Shown: positions 1 to 9,219 of the stretch, piece by piece | How positions within the stretch are numbered: position 1 is the first letter of the stretch | Layout: each line of letters begins with the position of its first letter | Assembly (NCBI RefSeq): GCF_002310815.1 | Contig: NZ_CP011032.1 | Span: forward strand, 164,001 to 228,000 | From: Pseudoalteromonas tunicata | Lineage (GTDB): Bacteria > Pseudomonadota > Gammaproteobacteria > Enterobacterales > Alteromonadaceae | DNA: 64,000 nt | Direction: 5' to 3' | Position numbers and translations under genes: made by a program | Notes under the pieces: model-generated | What the model saw: only the letters and a program-made list of their open reading frames with translations | Told to the model about the DNA's origin: nothing | Database searches by the model: none

Positions 1-101
1 ATATCGGCTTTAACCGCAAAAACAGGTTCAGCCTGCGCCATAGTACCGGCGAAAGTGAGCGTTGTGACCATAGCGAGTAGGTATTGTATTTTGATCTTCA
101 T
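1..101 (-). CDS. N-terminus of an exported protein (cut by window edge)
   Basis: The leftward frame opens with ATG at 101 and runs off the left end after about 33 codons. The visible part is a typical Sec signal peptide: MKIKIQ, a hydrophobic core (YLLAMVTTLTFAGT) and a likely signal peptidase I site after MAQA, followed by EPVFAVKAD. An in-frame ATG at 116 would add five residues. The mature protein lies outside the window, so no function can be given; a periplasmic or outer-membrane location is inferred from the signal alone. Confidence 0.6.
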   Translation of the reverse strand, partial: MKIKIQYLLAMVTTLTFAGTMAQAEPVFAVKAD

Positions 102-286
102 ATTGGTGTTTTCCATCAGTTTTTGAGGTGACAAGCATAACCGTTAGTGGTTTCGAATAAATCATAACCTTCTAATATTCATGATATTCTTGTTATTCAC
201 AGTAATGAATCACTCGTTTTAGGCTAGGTCTGGCGTCGCTTTTTAGCGATAATACACCAAATAATAATAACGAGGGCAATCGTCAT

Positions 287-811
287 ATGCCGCCATTAGG
301 AATAGAACTGAAGCGACTGCGCGTCGAAAGAAAGTGGACCCAAGCGTTTGCGGCCAGAGAGATAGGGATTCAGCAGTCGTATTTATCTAAACTTGAAAAT
401 GGCCAATTCTTACCCTCTGAGGAAGTGATTGATAAACTATCGCTTTGTTATGGTGTCGCGTTAACAGAGTTTATTCCACAGACAGTTCAAGCTGTAAATC
501 CGCTAGACCGTTTCACTAAAGTGTCTGCTTTTGTGCTGTTACTGGCTTTGCTTTTGTGGTTGTGTGCACAGTTTGAGCTTTTTTATCCTGAGACTTATTT
601 TACCTACCAAGCTAAACAAGCTCAGTTTTGGGTAGTGAATGTGACACAGTTTTATCGTGGAGAGAGATTCGTCGAGGGTGATGTGATTTATGAGATTGTG
701 GGTGAGCGAAGAGTGAGTCGGTTTGAGAATCGGGTTATTTTAGTGCTTTCTTATTTGCTGGCTTTAGTTGGTGGCGTATTGTTGGCTAGCAAGCGTTTTT
801 TAAACCGCTAA
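287..811 (+). CDS. Membrane-anchored XRE-family helix-turn-helix protein
   Basis: Residues about 5-60 form a Cro/C1-type HTH (LKRLRVERKWTQ, then QQSYLSKLENG), the usual DNA-binding fold of XRE regulators. The rest is unlike a normal XRE repressor: a hydrophobic segment near residues 79-96 and a second near 148-168, with about 50 residues between them that would face the periplasm if the HTH is cytoplasmic. The ATG at 287 follows a GAGGG ribosome site. It stands alone, convergent with hpf. The architecture suggests a membrane-tethered one-component regulator; signal and targets are unknown. Confidence 0.75.
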   Translation: MPPLGIELKRLRVERKWTQAFAAREIGIQQSYLSKLENGQFLPSEEVIDKLSLCYGVALTEFIPQTVQAVNPLDRFTKVSAFVLLLALLLWLCAQFELFYPETYFTYQAKQAQFWVVNVTQFYRGERFVEGDVIYEIVGERRVSRFENRVILVLSYLLALVGGVLLASKRFLNR

Positions 812-843
812 AATGTAAAAATAGACCATGCTTAAAATAAAAA

Positions 844-862
844 AGGGCCTTTTAGGCCCTTA
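844..862. terminator. Bidirectional hairpin terminator
   Basis: AAGGGCCT and AGGCCCTT form an 8-bp perfect stem with a 3-nt loop, preceded by an A-run, between the converging HTH gene and hpf. It can serve both transcripts. Confidence 0.75.
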
Positions 863-878
863 GAAAGAGACGGATGGA

Positions 879-1235
879 TTAGGTTAATTCCATCTCTTGA
901 ATAATTTCGTGCGCAATTTCAGGTGTGGTACTGACAGGCTTTTCATGAAGGTTAGCCTTTAATTGGCCTTTGCGGTGTTTAAGTGCAGCGTCTAACTTTT
1001 TGGCTGCAGAGGCAATCGCAGGATACATAACATCATTTTCGCCAGTTGCTGAGATGCGAACGCCTTCATAAATGGTACTGATTTCAACCTGGTGTTGATT
1101 GTGTTCCTTCGAAATAATAATGTCTAATGCAATCAAAGATGGAAAGTGTGTAGCGATTTTCGAAAACTTTTCTCCGACATGTTCTCTAACTGAAGCAGTA
1201 ACGTCGACATGATGACCAGAAACATTTATTTTCAT
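879..1235 (-). CDS. hpf: Ribosome hibernation promoting factor (HPF/RaiA family)
   Basis: The 118-residue product begins MKINVSGHHVDVTASVREHV, the start of HPF/YfiA proteins, and carries the beta-alpha-beta-beta-beta-alpha pattern with a basic second helix (AAKKLDAALKHRKGQL). Family members bind the 30S decoding channel and silence ribosomes in stationary phase or cold. At 118 residues it is the short form, without the C-terminal dimerisation domain of long HPF, and nearer RaiA (about 113) than E. coli HPF (95). The start follows AAGGA by 7 nt. Whether it dimerises (HPF-like) or blocks dimers (RaiA-like) cannot be decided here. Confidence 0.9.
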   Translation of the reverse strand: MKINVSGHHVDVTASVREHVGEKFSKIATHFPSLIALDIIISKEHNQHQVEISTIYEGVRISATGENDVMYPAIASAAKKLDAALKHRKGQLKANLHEKPVSTTPEIAHEIIQEMELT

Positions 1236-1440
1236 AGCTTTTCCTTTTTATTGTTACTTCACTATCTAAGTTTGGGGTAACTTGACTAAAACACAAGCTA
1301 AGAACCGATATTATTTGATGTGAATCATCAAAAATGAGAGTTTTGGCGTAGTTTTTTGCTGCTGGGATGAGTTATAAGATATTGAAATTATAGATTTGTT
1401 TATAAAATGAGCAGGCTTGAAAAATTGTGATTTTATTAAA

Positions 1441-1468
1441 TAAGGCTCAATACATTAATTGAGCCTTA
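1441..1468 (-). terminator. Terminator-like hairpin after the cys operon
   Basis: TAAGGCTCAAT and ATTGAGCCTTA make a perfect 11-bp stem with a 6-nt loop about 30 nt past the cysQ stop. In the leftward direction it is followed by TTTAATAAAAT, a modest U-rich tract. The rest of 1236-1440 is AT-rich and presumably holds the hpf promoter; nothing else is recognised. Confidence 0.6.
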
Positions 1469-1496
1469 CAGAGTTACTGCGTTTTTTTGCAAGGCG

Positions 1497-2267
1497 TTAG
1501 TCCAATAAAGCAGACACAATAAAATAAGGATTGAGGTACTGTGCTTTTTGGTTATAGGTCAGGGGGCTGCCATCAATTTGTGTAATGCTTGCACCAGCAA
1601 TTTCGGCAACTGCATGGCCCGCTCCGGTATCCCATTCAGAAGTAAGGCCCAATCGAGGATAGATATCGGCTTTGCCTTCTGCAACTAGGCACAGCTTAAG
1701 TGAGCTGCCTTTTGGTACCATGTCAACCGCTTCAAATTGCTCTAAATAAGCGGCTAAATCTGGCGATGGATGTGAGCGGCTGCCCACCACACGAATTAAA
1801 CCTTTATTGGCTTTTTTAGTGACTTTAAGCGAATGAATGCCTTGGCTGTCTTGTTTAAATGCTCCAAGACTTGCTTCGGCAAAATAGGTTTCATTTAACG
1901 CCGGTGCATCAACAACCCCTAAAACCGGTTTACCTTGTTTGATCAAAGCAATATTAACCGTGAATTCGCCATTTTTTTTGATGAACTCTTTCGTGCCATC
2001 AATTGGGTCAACCAACCAATATTCCTCCCACGTTCGGCGCTCTTCCCAGCTAATATCGGCACTTTCTTCACTGAGGATGGGTAGGTGTGGTGTTAATGCT
2101 TTCAATCCTTTAACAATCACCGCGTGGGCTGCTAAATCAGCGTCGGTAACTGGGCTGTCATCACCTTTATATTCGATATTAAAATCTTTTTGATAAATGA
2201 TCATTGCTGCTTCACCGGCAGCTTTGGCAATCGCGACGACTTGGTCGAGCAAGTGGTGTTGGTTCAT
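1497..2267 (-). CDS. cysQ: 3'(2'),5'-bisphosphate nucleotidase CysQ
   Basis: CysQ hydrolyses PAP, the by-product of PAPS reductase, to AMP. The sequence has the inositol-monophosphatase-fold metal motifs SEES near residue 70, WLVDPIDGTKEFIKKNGEFT near 90 and EWDTGAGHA near 215. The frame opens earlier with a TTG at 2279, overlapping cysC, but the ATG at 2267 has a GGAT site 8 nt upstream and matches the family N-terminus, giving 256 residues and a 4-nt gap after cysC. It is the last gene of the sulfate-activation operon, where it fits as the PAP-removing step. Confidence 0.93.
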   Translation of the reverse strand: MNQHHLLDQVVAIAKAAGEAAMIIYQKDFNIEYKGDDSPVTDADLAAHAVIVKGLKALTPHLPILSEESADISWEERRTWEEYWLVDPIDGTKEFIKKNGEFTVNIALIKQGKPVLGVVDAPALNETYFAEASLGAFKQDSQGIHSLKVTKKANKGLIRVVGSRSHPSPDLAAYLEQFEAVDMVPKGSSLKLCLVAEGKADIYPRLGLTSEWDTGAGHAVAEIAGASITQIDGSPLTYNQKAQYLNPYFIVSALLD

Positions 2268-2271
2268 TTGC

Positions 2272-2868
2272 TTATCCAATAATGTGTTGTTGTTTTAAAT
2301 AACTAACTAACTGAGCAACTGAGTCACTTAATTGATTTTTACTGGTATCTAATACAATTTCAGGATTTGCCGGTATTTGGTATTCTGAATCTATACCGGT
2401 GAAATGTTTAATTTCACCTGCACGCGCTTTGACATAAAGCCCTTTAGGATCGCGCTGCTCACAAACAGCTAAAGGCGTATCTAAAAATACTTCTATAAAC
2501 TCACCCTCAGCCACTAGATCCCGCACCATTTTGCGTTCTGCCGCAAAAGGAGAGATAAAAGCAGTTAGCACCACTAAACCAGCATCGAGCATCAGTTTTG
2601 CAACTTCACCGACGCGACGAATATTTTCTTGGCGGTCGCTATCGCTAAAAGCTAAATCTTTACATAAACCGTGGCGCACATTGTCACCATCAAGCAAATA
2701 GGTATGCACACCGGCTTGATGTAGCGCATGCTCAAGGGCACCTGCAACAGTGCTTTTGCCTGAGCCAGAAAAGCCAGTAAACCAAATGATGCAAGGGCGA
2801 TGTTGCTTTTGTTCACTGCGGTCTTGTTTCGAAACAGCATAATGCTGCCATACAATATTGTTATCCAT
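2272..2868 (-). CDS. cysC: Adenylylsulfate (APS) kinase CysC
   Basis: CysC phosphorylates APS to PAPS using ATP. The Walker A loop GFSGSGKST lies near residue 33, followed by the family motifs [10 protein letters not shown] and [14 protein letters not shown], and the C-terminal GIDSEYQIP. Length (198) is normal. Two ATGs occur at 2871 and 2868; the second is 7 nt after AAGG and is preferred. It sits 9 nt downstream of the SLC13 permease gene and just ahead of cysQ. Confidence 0.95.
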   Translation of the reverse strand: MDNNIVWQHYAVSKQDRSEQKQHRPCIIWFTGFSGSGKSTVAGALEHALHQAGVHTYLLDGDNVRHGLCKDLAFSDSDRQENIRRVGEVAKLMLDAGLVVLTAFISPFAAERKMVRDLVAEGEFIEVFLDTPLAVCEQRDPKGLYVKARAGEIKHFTGIDSEYQIPANPEIVLDTSKNQLSDSVAQLVSYLKQQHIIG

Positions 2869-2877
2869 CATAAAACC

Positions 2878-4608
2878 TTATTTAAATGGAAAGACTATCG
2901 GGATTAATGTCAGCACTGTAATAGAGTAAACCAGCGACATTGGCACACCAATAGTAAAATAATCTTTAAGGCGATAATTACCCGCGCTGTACACCATTAA
3001 GTTTGTTTGATAGCCAAATGGTGAAATAAAACTGGCCGAAGCGCCAAATGCTACCGCCATTACATAAGGTAATGGGTCAACACCAAAACCAATCGCTAGC
3101 GAATAAGCGACAGGAAAGGAAAGTGCGGCGGCGGCATTATTAGTAATGAGTTCGGTAAACATAACGGTCATTAAGAAAATCGCGATAAAAGCGCCATAAG
3201 GGCCAAAGTCACCTAAAACATACAGCATGGCATTAGATATTTCAGATGCTACACCTGTGCCTATCATCAATTTAGCAAGGCCAATAGCGCTGCCGACTAC
3301 CACTAAAAGTTCTAGCGGAAAACGACGTTTTACTTCGTTGACTCGAACAATACCGCAAAGTAAGTAGGCAATCAGTAAAACCAACAAACCTTTGACTAAT
3401 GGCACTATGCCTGCGATACCAAGGCCGAGAGTCACTACAAAACTGGCAAGCACAGCAAACGATTTTTTATCGTTGAGATGAGATTGCAAATCGAGACCTG
3501 AAATATAAACAAACTCACGTTTTAAGTCAGGTACGTCATAAAAGCTAGGGCTTGGTGCTAAGATCAGTGAATCACCAGCTTGCAAACGAATTTTACCTAA
3601 ACCACCTTGCAGGCGGTCATGACCACGGCGAATTGCAATGACAGCCGCATTAAATTGTTCACGAAAGCGTGCTTCTTTAAGGGTTTTCCCAATGTTTTTC
3701 GACGAATGGCTCACCACCACTTCAACTAAATGTTCAATGGTCATCTCGTGTTTATCGTGCACCACTTTTAAACCATCAAATTGGGTCAATAGCGGCACCG
3801 ACTTAATATCACCGACAAACAGTAAAACATCGCCTTGTTGCAGTACCTCTTTAGGTGATACCGCGACAATACGTTGCTCTGCCCGTAATATTTCGGCTAA
3901 AAACAAGTCTTTTAAGTCACGTAAGCCATTTTGCTCAACACTTTTACCAATCAGTTTTGAGCCCGCTTGAATTTTACCTTCAACATAAAAAGGCACGACT
4001 TCTTGGTCATTACGGCCGTTGTCGGGCAAAAAGCGAACTAAAAATAGCAAACTGATTAAACCAACGGTAAAAACAGCTAAACCGACAATGGTAAAATCAA
4101 AAAAACCAAGCGGTGCCATGCCTGCCTCAATGGCAAAACCATTAACGATTAAATTTGTTGAAGTACCGATCAGGGTTAATGTACCACCTAAAATAGCGGT
4201 ATAACTGAGCGGGAGTAATAGCTTAGATGGTGAATGGGTTGGATTATCTTTTACTGCTGAAATAAGCGTTGCTACAACCGCAGTATTGTTGGTAAAGGAA
4301 GATAAAAACCCAGTAGAGATCCCAAGTTTAGCTACGGTGCTTAACAAGTTGCCTTTTGCTAATACATGAGACAACTTTTGCACTAAAGTCGTTTTTTCGA
4401 TGCCAATTGAAACAATCACCAATAAAATTAATGTGATTAAAGATGGATTGGCAAAATTAAGCAGCATTTGTTCAAGTTCAATTAAGCCTGTTAAAAAACA
4501 GGCTCCAATTGCTGCTGCGAACAGCCATGCTGGCTTGATTTTCGTGCCGAATAAACACCCAACAAGCGTGAGCATTATGCCGGTTAATACAAGTTGCTGA
4601 TACATCAT
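2878..4608 (-). CDS. SLC13/DASS-family permease with two RCK_C domains, probable sulfate transporter
   Basis: The 576-residue protein has an N-terminal and a C-terminal bundle of membrane helices (about 1-190 and 385-576) separated by a soluble section with two RCK_C/TrkA_C-like repeats (about 200-285 and 290-362). The loop GTSTNLIVNG and the C-terminal FGASASFISPFGYQTN are SLC13/CitT-type signature segments. This domain plan is common in bacterial sodium-coupled anion transporters. Its place between cysN and cysC makes sulfate the likely substrate; that is inference from context. Two adjacent ATGs (4608, 4605) are both possible. Confidence 0.87.
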   Translation of the reverse strand: MMYQQLVLTGIMLTLVGCLFGTKIKPAWLFAAAIGACFLTGLIELEQMLLNFANPSLITLILLVIVSIGIEKTTLVQKLSHVLAKGNLLSTVAKLGISTGFLSSFTNNTAVVATLISAVKDNPTHSPSKLLLPLSYTAILGGTLTLIGTSTNLIVNGFAIEAGMAPLGFFDFTIVGLAVFTVGLISLLFLVRFLPDNGRNDQEVVPFYVEGKIQAGSKLIGKSVEQNGLRDLKDLFLAEILRAEQRIVAVSPKEVLQQGDVLLFVGDIKSVPLLTQFDGLKVVHDKHEMTIEHLVEVVVSHSSKNIGKTLKEARFREQFNAAVIAIRRGHDRLQGGLGKIRLQAGDSLILAPSPSFYDVPDLKREFVYISGLDLQSHLNDKKSFAVLASFVVTLGLGIAGIVPLVKGLLVLLIAYLLCGIVRVNEVKRRFPLELLVVVGSAIGLAKLMIGTGVASEISNAMLYVLGDFGPYGAFIAIFLMTVMFTELITNNAAAALSFPVAYSLAIGFGVDPLPYVMAVAFGASASFISPFGYQTNLMVYSAGNYRLKDYFTIGVPMSLVYSITVLTLIPIVFPFK

Positions 4609-4644
4609 GGCGTGTTCCAGGCTGGGCCGAAGCCCAGTTGACTA

Positions 4645-6066
4645 TTAAAGCTTAGCAATGTCAATGGCTTGCCAGTGCGGATAGTGTTTACGAATGAACG
4701 CATTGAGTTCAATTTCTTGCTCACTAAAACGATCATTACGTGTTTCTGGCGCTAAAACGTGCTCAATCATACCTGCTGCAACCGTTAAATTGCTTAAGCG
4801 GTCGATCAGGATAAACGAACCCGTTTCTTGGTTTACTTTATATTCATCAGCCAAGACGTTGCCCGTGAGCTCTAACATCACAATCGCAATTTCGTTTAGT
4901 TGTAACGAATCGGCATGGCCTTGCTGTAAGGTATTTACATCAATGGTATGTTCGATTTGTTTAACAACAGCGGTCGTTTTTTTGCTACTTAATTTAATGT
5001 TGTAGCTTTTACCTAATACTAATGGCGCTTCGTGCATCCACACCAATTTTGCTTGGATGCGGTTACTAACCGTTGCTGCCGAATTTGCAGGTACAATCAC
5101 ATCGCCGCGGCTGATATCAATTTCTGAGCTCAACGTTAATGTAACAGCTTGGCCCACTTCTGCGCGTGTTAAGTTACCATCGAAAGTCACAATCTCTTTA
5201 ATCGTTGATTGCTTGCCTGACGGTAAAACTTTAATTGCATCGCCAACATTAAACTCGCCTGAGGTGATAGTTCCTTGAAAACCGCGGAAATCTAAATTTG
5301 GACGAATAACATATTGCACCGGTAAACGAGGCTCTGAAACCACATTTGCAAGTGTTGCTGGCGATTCTTCTAGCAATGCCAATAGCGGTAAGTCAGTGTA
5401 ATACGGAGTATGGGCTGAACGCGTTACCACGTTGTCGCCTTTTAATGCTGACATTGGCACAAACTTAATGCTTTTAACGTTAAGTTGTTCTGCAAATTTT
5501 AAATATTCAGCTTTGATGCGCTCAAATACCGCTTCGTCAAAGTTAACGATATCCATTTTGTTAATCGCAACTACAAACTGTTTAATGCCTAACGAGTCAC
5601 AAATAAAACTGTGACGTTTGGTTTGAACTTGCACGCCATAACGGGCATCAACCAAAATAATGGCTAAATCACTGTTTGATGCGCCAGTTACCATGTTGCG
5701 AGTATATTGCTCATGGCCAGGTGTATCAGCGATGATGAACTTACGCTTTGCAGTTGAGAAATAACGATACGCCACATCAATTGTGATGCCTTGTTCACGC
5801 TCAGCTTGAAGGCCATCCACTAATAATGCTAAATCAAGCTCAGCGCCTGCATTACCTACTTTTTCATTATCTTTATGCAGCGCTGCAAGTTGGTCTTCAT
5901 AAATTTGGTGACTATCGTGCAGTAAGCGACCAATTAAGGTTGATTTACCGTCATCTACGCTGCCACAGGTTAATAAACGAAGTAAGCTTTTATCTTGTTG
6001 GCGCGCCAAATATGCTTCAACGCCTAATTCTTTAACTTCGTTGATAGTGTCGTTGGTTTTAGACAT
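4645..6066 (-). CDS. cysN: Sulfate adenylyltransferase subunit 1 (GTPase) CysN
   Basis: CysN couples GTP hydrolysis to APS formation by CysD. G-domain motifs are complete: GSVDDGKSTLIGRLLHD (G1, near residue 36), DTPGHEQYTRNM (G3, near 115) and NKMD (G4, near 168), followed by EF-Tu-like beta-barrel domains. Length 473 matches the family. Its ATG overlaps the cysD stop by one base (TAATG), an arrangement typical of translational coupling, as expected for a CysDN heterodimer. No C-terminal CysC fusion is present; CysC is encoded separately downstream. Confidence 0.96.
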   Translation of the reverse strand: MSKTNDTINEVKELGVEAYLARQQDKSLLRLLTCGSVDDGKSTLIGRLLHDSHQIYEDQLAALHKDNEKVGNAGAELDLALLVDGLQAEREQGITIDVAYRYFSTAKRKFIIADTPGHEQYTRNMVTGASNSDLAIILVDARYGVQVQTKRHSFICDSLGIKQFVVAINKMDIVNFDEAVFERIKAEYLKFAEQLNVKSIKFVPMSALKGDNVVTRSAHTPYYTDLPLLALLEESPATLANVVSEPRLPVQYVIRPNLDFRGFQGTITSGEFNVGDAIKVLPSGKQSTIKEIVTFDGNLTRAEVGQAVTLTLSSEIDISRGDVIVPANSAATVSNRIQAKLVWMHEAPLVLGKSYNIKLSSKKTTAVVKQIEHTIDVNTLQQGHADSLQLNEIAIVMLELTGNVLADEYKVNQETGSFILIDRLSNLTVAAGMIEHVLAPETRNDRFSEQEIELNAFIRKHYPHWQAIDIAKL

Positions 6067-6965
6067 TAGAAATAACCCTCACGCTTTTTCTTTTCCATTG
6101 AACCCGCAGAATCGTGGTCAATCACTCGGCCTTCACGCTCTGATGAGGTTGAAAGCAACATTTCTTCAATAATTCCAGCCAGTGTATCGGCTGTAGATTC
6201 AACCGCACCAGTCAGTGGGTAGCAGCCAAGGGTTCTGAAACGAACCGATTTCATTTGTGGTACTTCACCTTCTTCAAGCGGCATACGGTCATCATCAACC
6301 ATAATTAATGTGCCATTACGCTCAACAACTGGGCGTTCTTTTGCAAGGTATAAAGGCACCATGTCGATATTTTCTTGGTAGATATATTGCCAAATATCGA
6401 GCTCAGTCCAGTTTGATAATGGGAAAACACGAATGCTTTCGCCTTGATTCACCTGGCTGTTGTAGGTGCTCCATAGTTCTGGGCGTTGGTTTTTTGGATC
6501 CCAGCTATGATTTTTGTCACGAAATGAATAGATTCGTTCTTTAGCGCGCGATTTTTCTTCGTCCCGACGAGCGCCACCAAAGGCTGCATCAAAACCATAT
6601 TTATTTAACGCTTGTTTTAAGCCTTGGGTTTTCATGATGTCAGTATGTTTGGCCGAACCATGAGTAAATGGACCGACACCCATTGCTAACCCTTCAGGGT
6701 TTTTGTGCACAATAAGGTCAAAATCGTATTCTTTTGCTAAACGGTCACGAAACTCAATCATTTCGCGAAATTTCCAATCGGTATCAACATGTAAAAGTGG
6801 AAAAGGGATTTTAGCTGGGAAAAACGCTTTGCGTGCTAAATGTAATAACACTGAAGAATCTTTACCAATTGAATAAAGCATTACTGGGTTTTCAAACTCA
6901 GCAGCGACTTCACGCATAATCTTAATGCTTTCAGCCTCTAACAGCTGAAGGTGTGTTAAAGCCAT
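6066..6965 (-). CDS. cysD: Sulfate adenylyltransferase subunit 2 CysD
   Basis: CysD adenylylates sulfate to APS. The PP-loop-type motif [17 protein letters not shown] lies near residue 37; [14 protein letters not shown] near 145 and the C-terminal [21 protein letters not shown] are near-invariant in the family. The frame starts at 6983, but that extra segment contains the AGGA ribosome site for the ATG at 6965, and [14 protein letters not shown] aligns with known CysD N-termini, so the shorter 299-residue form is chosen. It lies between cysG and cysN in the operon. Confidence 0.95.
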   Translation of the reverse strand: MALTHLQLLEAESIKIMREVAAEFENPVMLYSIGKDSSVLLHLARKAFFPAKIPFPLLHVDTDWKFREMIEFRDRLAKEYDFDLIVHKNPEGLAMGVGPFTHGSAKHTDIMKTQGLKQALNKYGFDAAFGGARRDEEKSRAKERIYSFRDKNHSWDPKNQRPELWSTYNSQVNQGESIRVFPLSNWTELDIWQYIYQENIDMVPLYLAKERPVVERNGTLIMVDDDRMPLEEGEVPQMKSVRFRTLGCYPLTGAVESTADTLAGIIEEMLLSTSSEREGRVIDHDSAGSMEKKKREGYF

Positions 6966-7000
6966 GGTTGATTTTCCTACCAATAGTTAAAATTAATTTG

Positions 7001-8422
7001 TTACACCACATCTGTTAGTGGTTGAGCAAAACTGCTCGTTTGCGCTTGTTGACCAAACCAAGCGAGCTGCGAATGTAGCTGGGCTACTTCACCAATAATT
7101 AATAATGCCGGTGATACAATGGCATGTTGGTCAATCAGTTGTGACAACTGACCTAAGTGGCCTGTGACAACACGCTGATTTTTACGAGTACCATTTTCAA
7201 TAATGGCAACGGGTGTATTGTGTGCTCTACCATGCTCAATTAGCTTTGCTTGTATATACGGCGATTTTACCACGCCCATGTACACAGCTAACGTTTGATG
7301 TGGCTGCGCTAATGAACGCCAATCAAGGTCTTGGCCGTCTTTTTTACAATGACCAGTTACAAACTGAATTGCTTGAGCATGATCGCGATGAGTAAGCGGA
7401 ATGCCAGCATACGCAGCACAACCTGCCGCCGCCGTGATCCCTGGTACTATTTGATAAGCCACTTGGTACTCAGCTAAAACTTGTACTTCTTCACCACCAC
7501 GGCCATAAATAAATGGGTCACCGCCTTTAATTCGGCACACTTTTTTGCCTTCTTTAGCTAAACGCACCAGCATTTGGTTGGTATCGTGTTGCTCAACACT
7601 ATGGTCGCCCATGCGTTTACCAACACAAATCAAATCAGCATCACGGCGCACTAGCTCCATAATTTCATCAGAAACCAAGTAGTCATATACCACTACATCA
7701 GCTTGTTGCATCAGTTGCAGGGCTTTAAGAGTAAGTAATTCTGGATCACCGGGGCCTGCACCTATAACATACACTTCACCTTTTGGAGCTGCTGTATCGT
7801 CCAGCATGATATGAAGTTGCTGTTTCGCTGCGGCAATATCACCGGTTTGCACTTTACTCACTACATTGGAATCAAATACTTTTTCCCAAAATTGGCGACG
7901 GTCAGAAAACTGTTTAAAGCGTTGTTTCACTTGAGTGCGAAAACTGCCAACTAACTCAGCTAATGGCCCGATATGCTGTGGAATGAGCGTTTCGAGTTTT
8001 TCGCGCAAGCGGCGTGCCAGTACGGGGGCGGTGCCAGCGCTTGAAATCGCAATAGTAATGGGGTTGCGATCAACAATAGATGGAAATATAAAGGTGCATT
8101 TTGGTTGATCATCAACCACATTAACAAAAATATTGCGTTCATTGGCCGCATCAAACACCGCTTCATTCACGGCGTTAATGTCTGTCGCAGCAATAACCAG
8201 CATTTGCCCATCAAGCTGTGCAGGGGCAAAATAATCGTGGACCAGTGTGACAATATTTTGTTCGGCCAGTTCGAGGAGCTCTTGGCAAAAATCTGGTGCA
8301 ACTAGAGTGACTTTGCCTCGCGCTTGTAAAAGTGCGCGACATTTTCGCAGTGCAACTTCACCACCACCGATGACGAGCACCGGTTTATTATCTAATTTGG
8401 TAAAAATGGGTAAATACTGCAC
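7001..8422 (-). CDS. cysG: Siroheme synthase CysG (methyltransferase / dehydrogenase / ferrochelatase)
   Basis: CysG converts uroporphyrinogen III to siroheme, the cofactor of sulfite and nitrite reductases. Residues about 1-205 are the NAD-dependent dehydrogenase/chelatase (VLVIGGGEVALRK, then SSAGTAPVLARRLREKLE); about 210-460 is the SAM methyltransferase (VYVIGAGPGDPELLTLKA, GGDPFIYGRGGEE, VPGITAAAGCAAYAGIPLTH). A TTG at 8437 opens the frame, but GTG at 8422 sits 8 nt after GAGGA and gives the normal QYLPIF N-terminus (473 residues). As first gene it supplies cofactor for the pathway encoded behind it. Confidence 0.94.
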   Translation of the reverse strand: MQYLPIFTKLDNKPVLVIGGGEVALRKCRALLQARGKVTLVAPDFCQELLELAEQNIVTLVHDYFAPAQLDGQMLVIAATDINAVNEAVFDAANERNIFVNVVDDQPKCTFIFPSIVDRNPITIAISSAGTAPVLARRLREKLETLIPQHIGPLAELVGSFRTQVKQRFKQFSDRRQFWEKVFDSNVVSKVQTGDIAAAKQQLHIMLDDTAAPKGEVYVIGAGPGDPELLTLKALQLMQQADVVVYDYLVSDEIMELVRRDADLICVGKRMGDHSVEQHDTNQMLVRLAKEGKKVCRIKGGDPFIYGRGGEEVQVLAEYQVAYQIVPGITAAAGCAAYAGIPLTHRDHAQAIQFVTGHCKKDGQDLDWRSLAQPHQTLAVYMGVVKSPYIQAKLIEHGRAHNTPVAIIENGTRKNQRVVTGHLGQLSQLIDQHAIVSPALLIIGEVAQLHSQLAWFGQQAQTSSFAQPLTDVV

Positions 8423-8507
8423 GACAACCTTCCTCAATAAACGCTGACATAGCCACTTGTTTGACTATCACCATGGCAGAATATGCTGGCCGATAACAAG
8501 AAAAAAA

Positions 8508-8542
8508 TAACTTAAAATGCGGCTATATTCCTAAAAGTTATA
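8508..8542 (-). promoter_or_regulatory. Dyad upstream of cysG, possible CysB-type operator
   Basis: ATAACTT and AAGTTAT form a 7-bp inverted repeat separated by 21 nt, 86 bases before the cysG GTG. An operator for the sulfur-responsive LysR regulator CysB is expected in front of such an operon and ATAAC/GTTAT half-sites are compatible with it, but the assignment is a guess from position and symmetry. Confidence 0.3.
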
Positions 8543-8717
8543 TATCAACTTCCCTTTTGGTTTAAGAACCTGATTATAAGGTCTTGCGGCGATATTTTGC
8601 ATTAAAAAACCCATTCATCAAGACCTAGAGTGTTTGGTTATGAGATATGCTTTTTAGCATTATTGCATTGCTATGATGGTGCTTTATTTCAGACAATCTA
8701 TTGCGTATTACTACTAA

Positions 8718-9107
8718 TTATTTTCGTTCGATCAAATCCCATTTATTGCCATATAAATCGCTAAAAACAACCACAGTTGCGTAACTTTCTTCACGGGGTT
8801 GCTCTAAAAAAGTCACTCCTGCTAATGTCATGGCGTGGTAATCACGCCAAAAATCATCTGTTTGCAAAAATAAAAACACGCGTCCGCCTGCCTGCTGGCC
8901 AATTGCTGCTATTTGCTCTGGAGTTGATGCTTTAGCTAATAGCAATGCACTGCCTTGTTGAGTGCTAGGAGCAACTTGCACCCAGCGTTTACCCGCACCT
9001 AAATCGGTGTCTTCTATTAGTGAAAAACCAACTTTTTTAGTATAAAAGTCAATTGCTTCATCGTAATCAGTTACTAATAAACTGATGTTGGCAATGTGTT
9101 GATCCAT
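8718..9107 (-). CDS. VOC-superfamily (glyoxalase/bleomycin-resistance fold) protein
   Basis: A 129-residue protein with the paired beta-alpha-beta-beta-beta plan of VOC proteins: IANISLLVTDYDEAIDFYTKKVGF at the N-terminus and VVFSDLYGNKWDLIE at the C-terminus, the usual end with a metal-ligand Glu. The ATG at 9107 is preferred to 9137 because it places the start just before the first beta strand. Members range from glyoxalase I to antibiotic-binding proteins; substrate cannot be read from sequence. It is divergent from a GNAT acetyltransferase gene over about 110 bp. Confidence 0.8.
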   Translation of the reverse strand: MDQHIANISLLVTDYDEAIDFYTKKVGFSLIEDTDLGAGKRWVQVAPSTQQGSALLLAKASTPEQIAAIGQQAGGRVFLFLQTDDFWRDYHAMTLAGVTFLEQPREESYATVVVFSDLYGNKWDLIERK

Positions 9108-9219
9108 AAATCGCTTAATTTGATTATTGTAAATCAATGATTGTAATCAATTTTATGTAGCATGATAGTCTACAAGTGATTAAATTATTATATTGATTAA
9201 AAACAGGGAGTGAAATTTG

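Noticed and set aside
3638..3970. 110-codon rightward frame inside the SLC13 permease gene
   Set aside because: Antisense to a clearly coding region with intact family motifs; no ribosome site.
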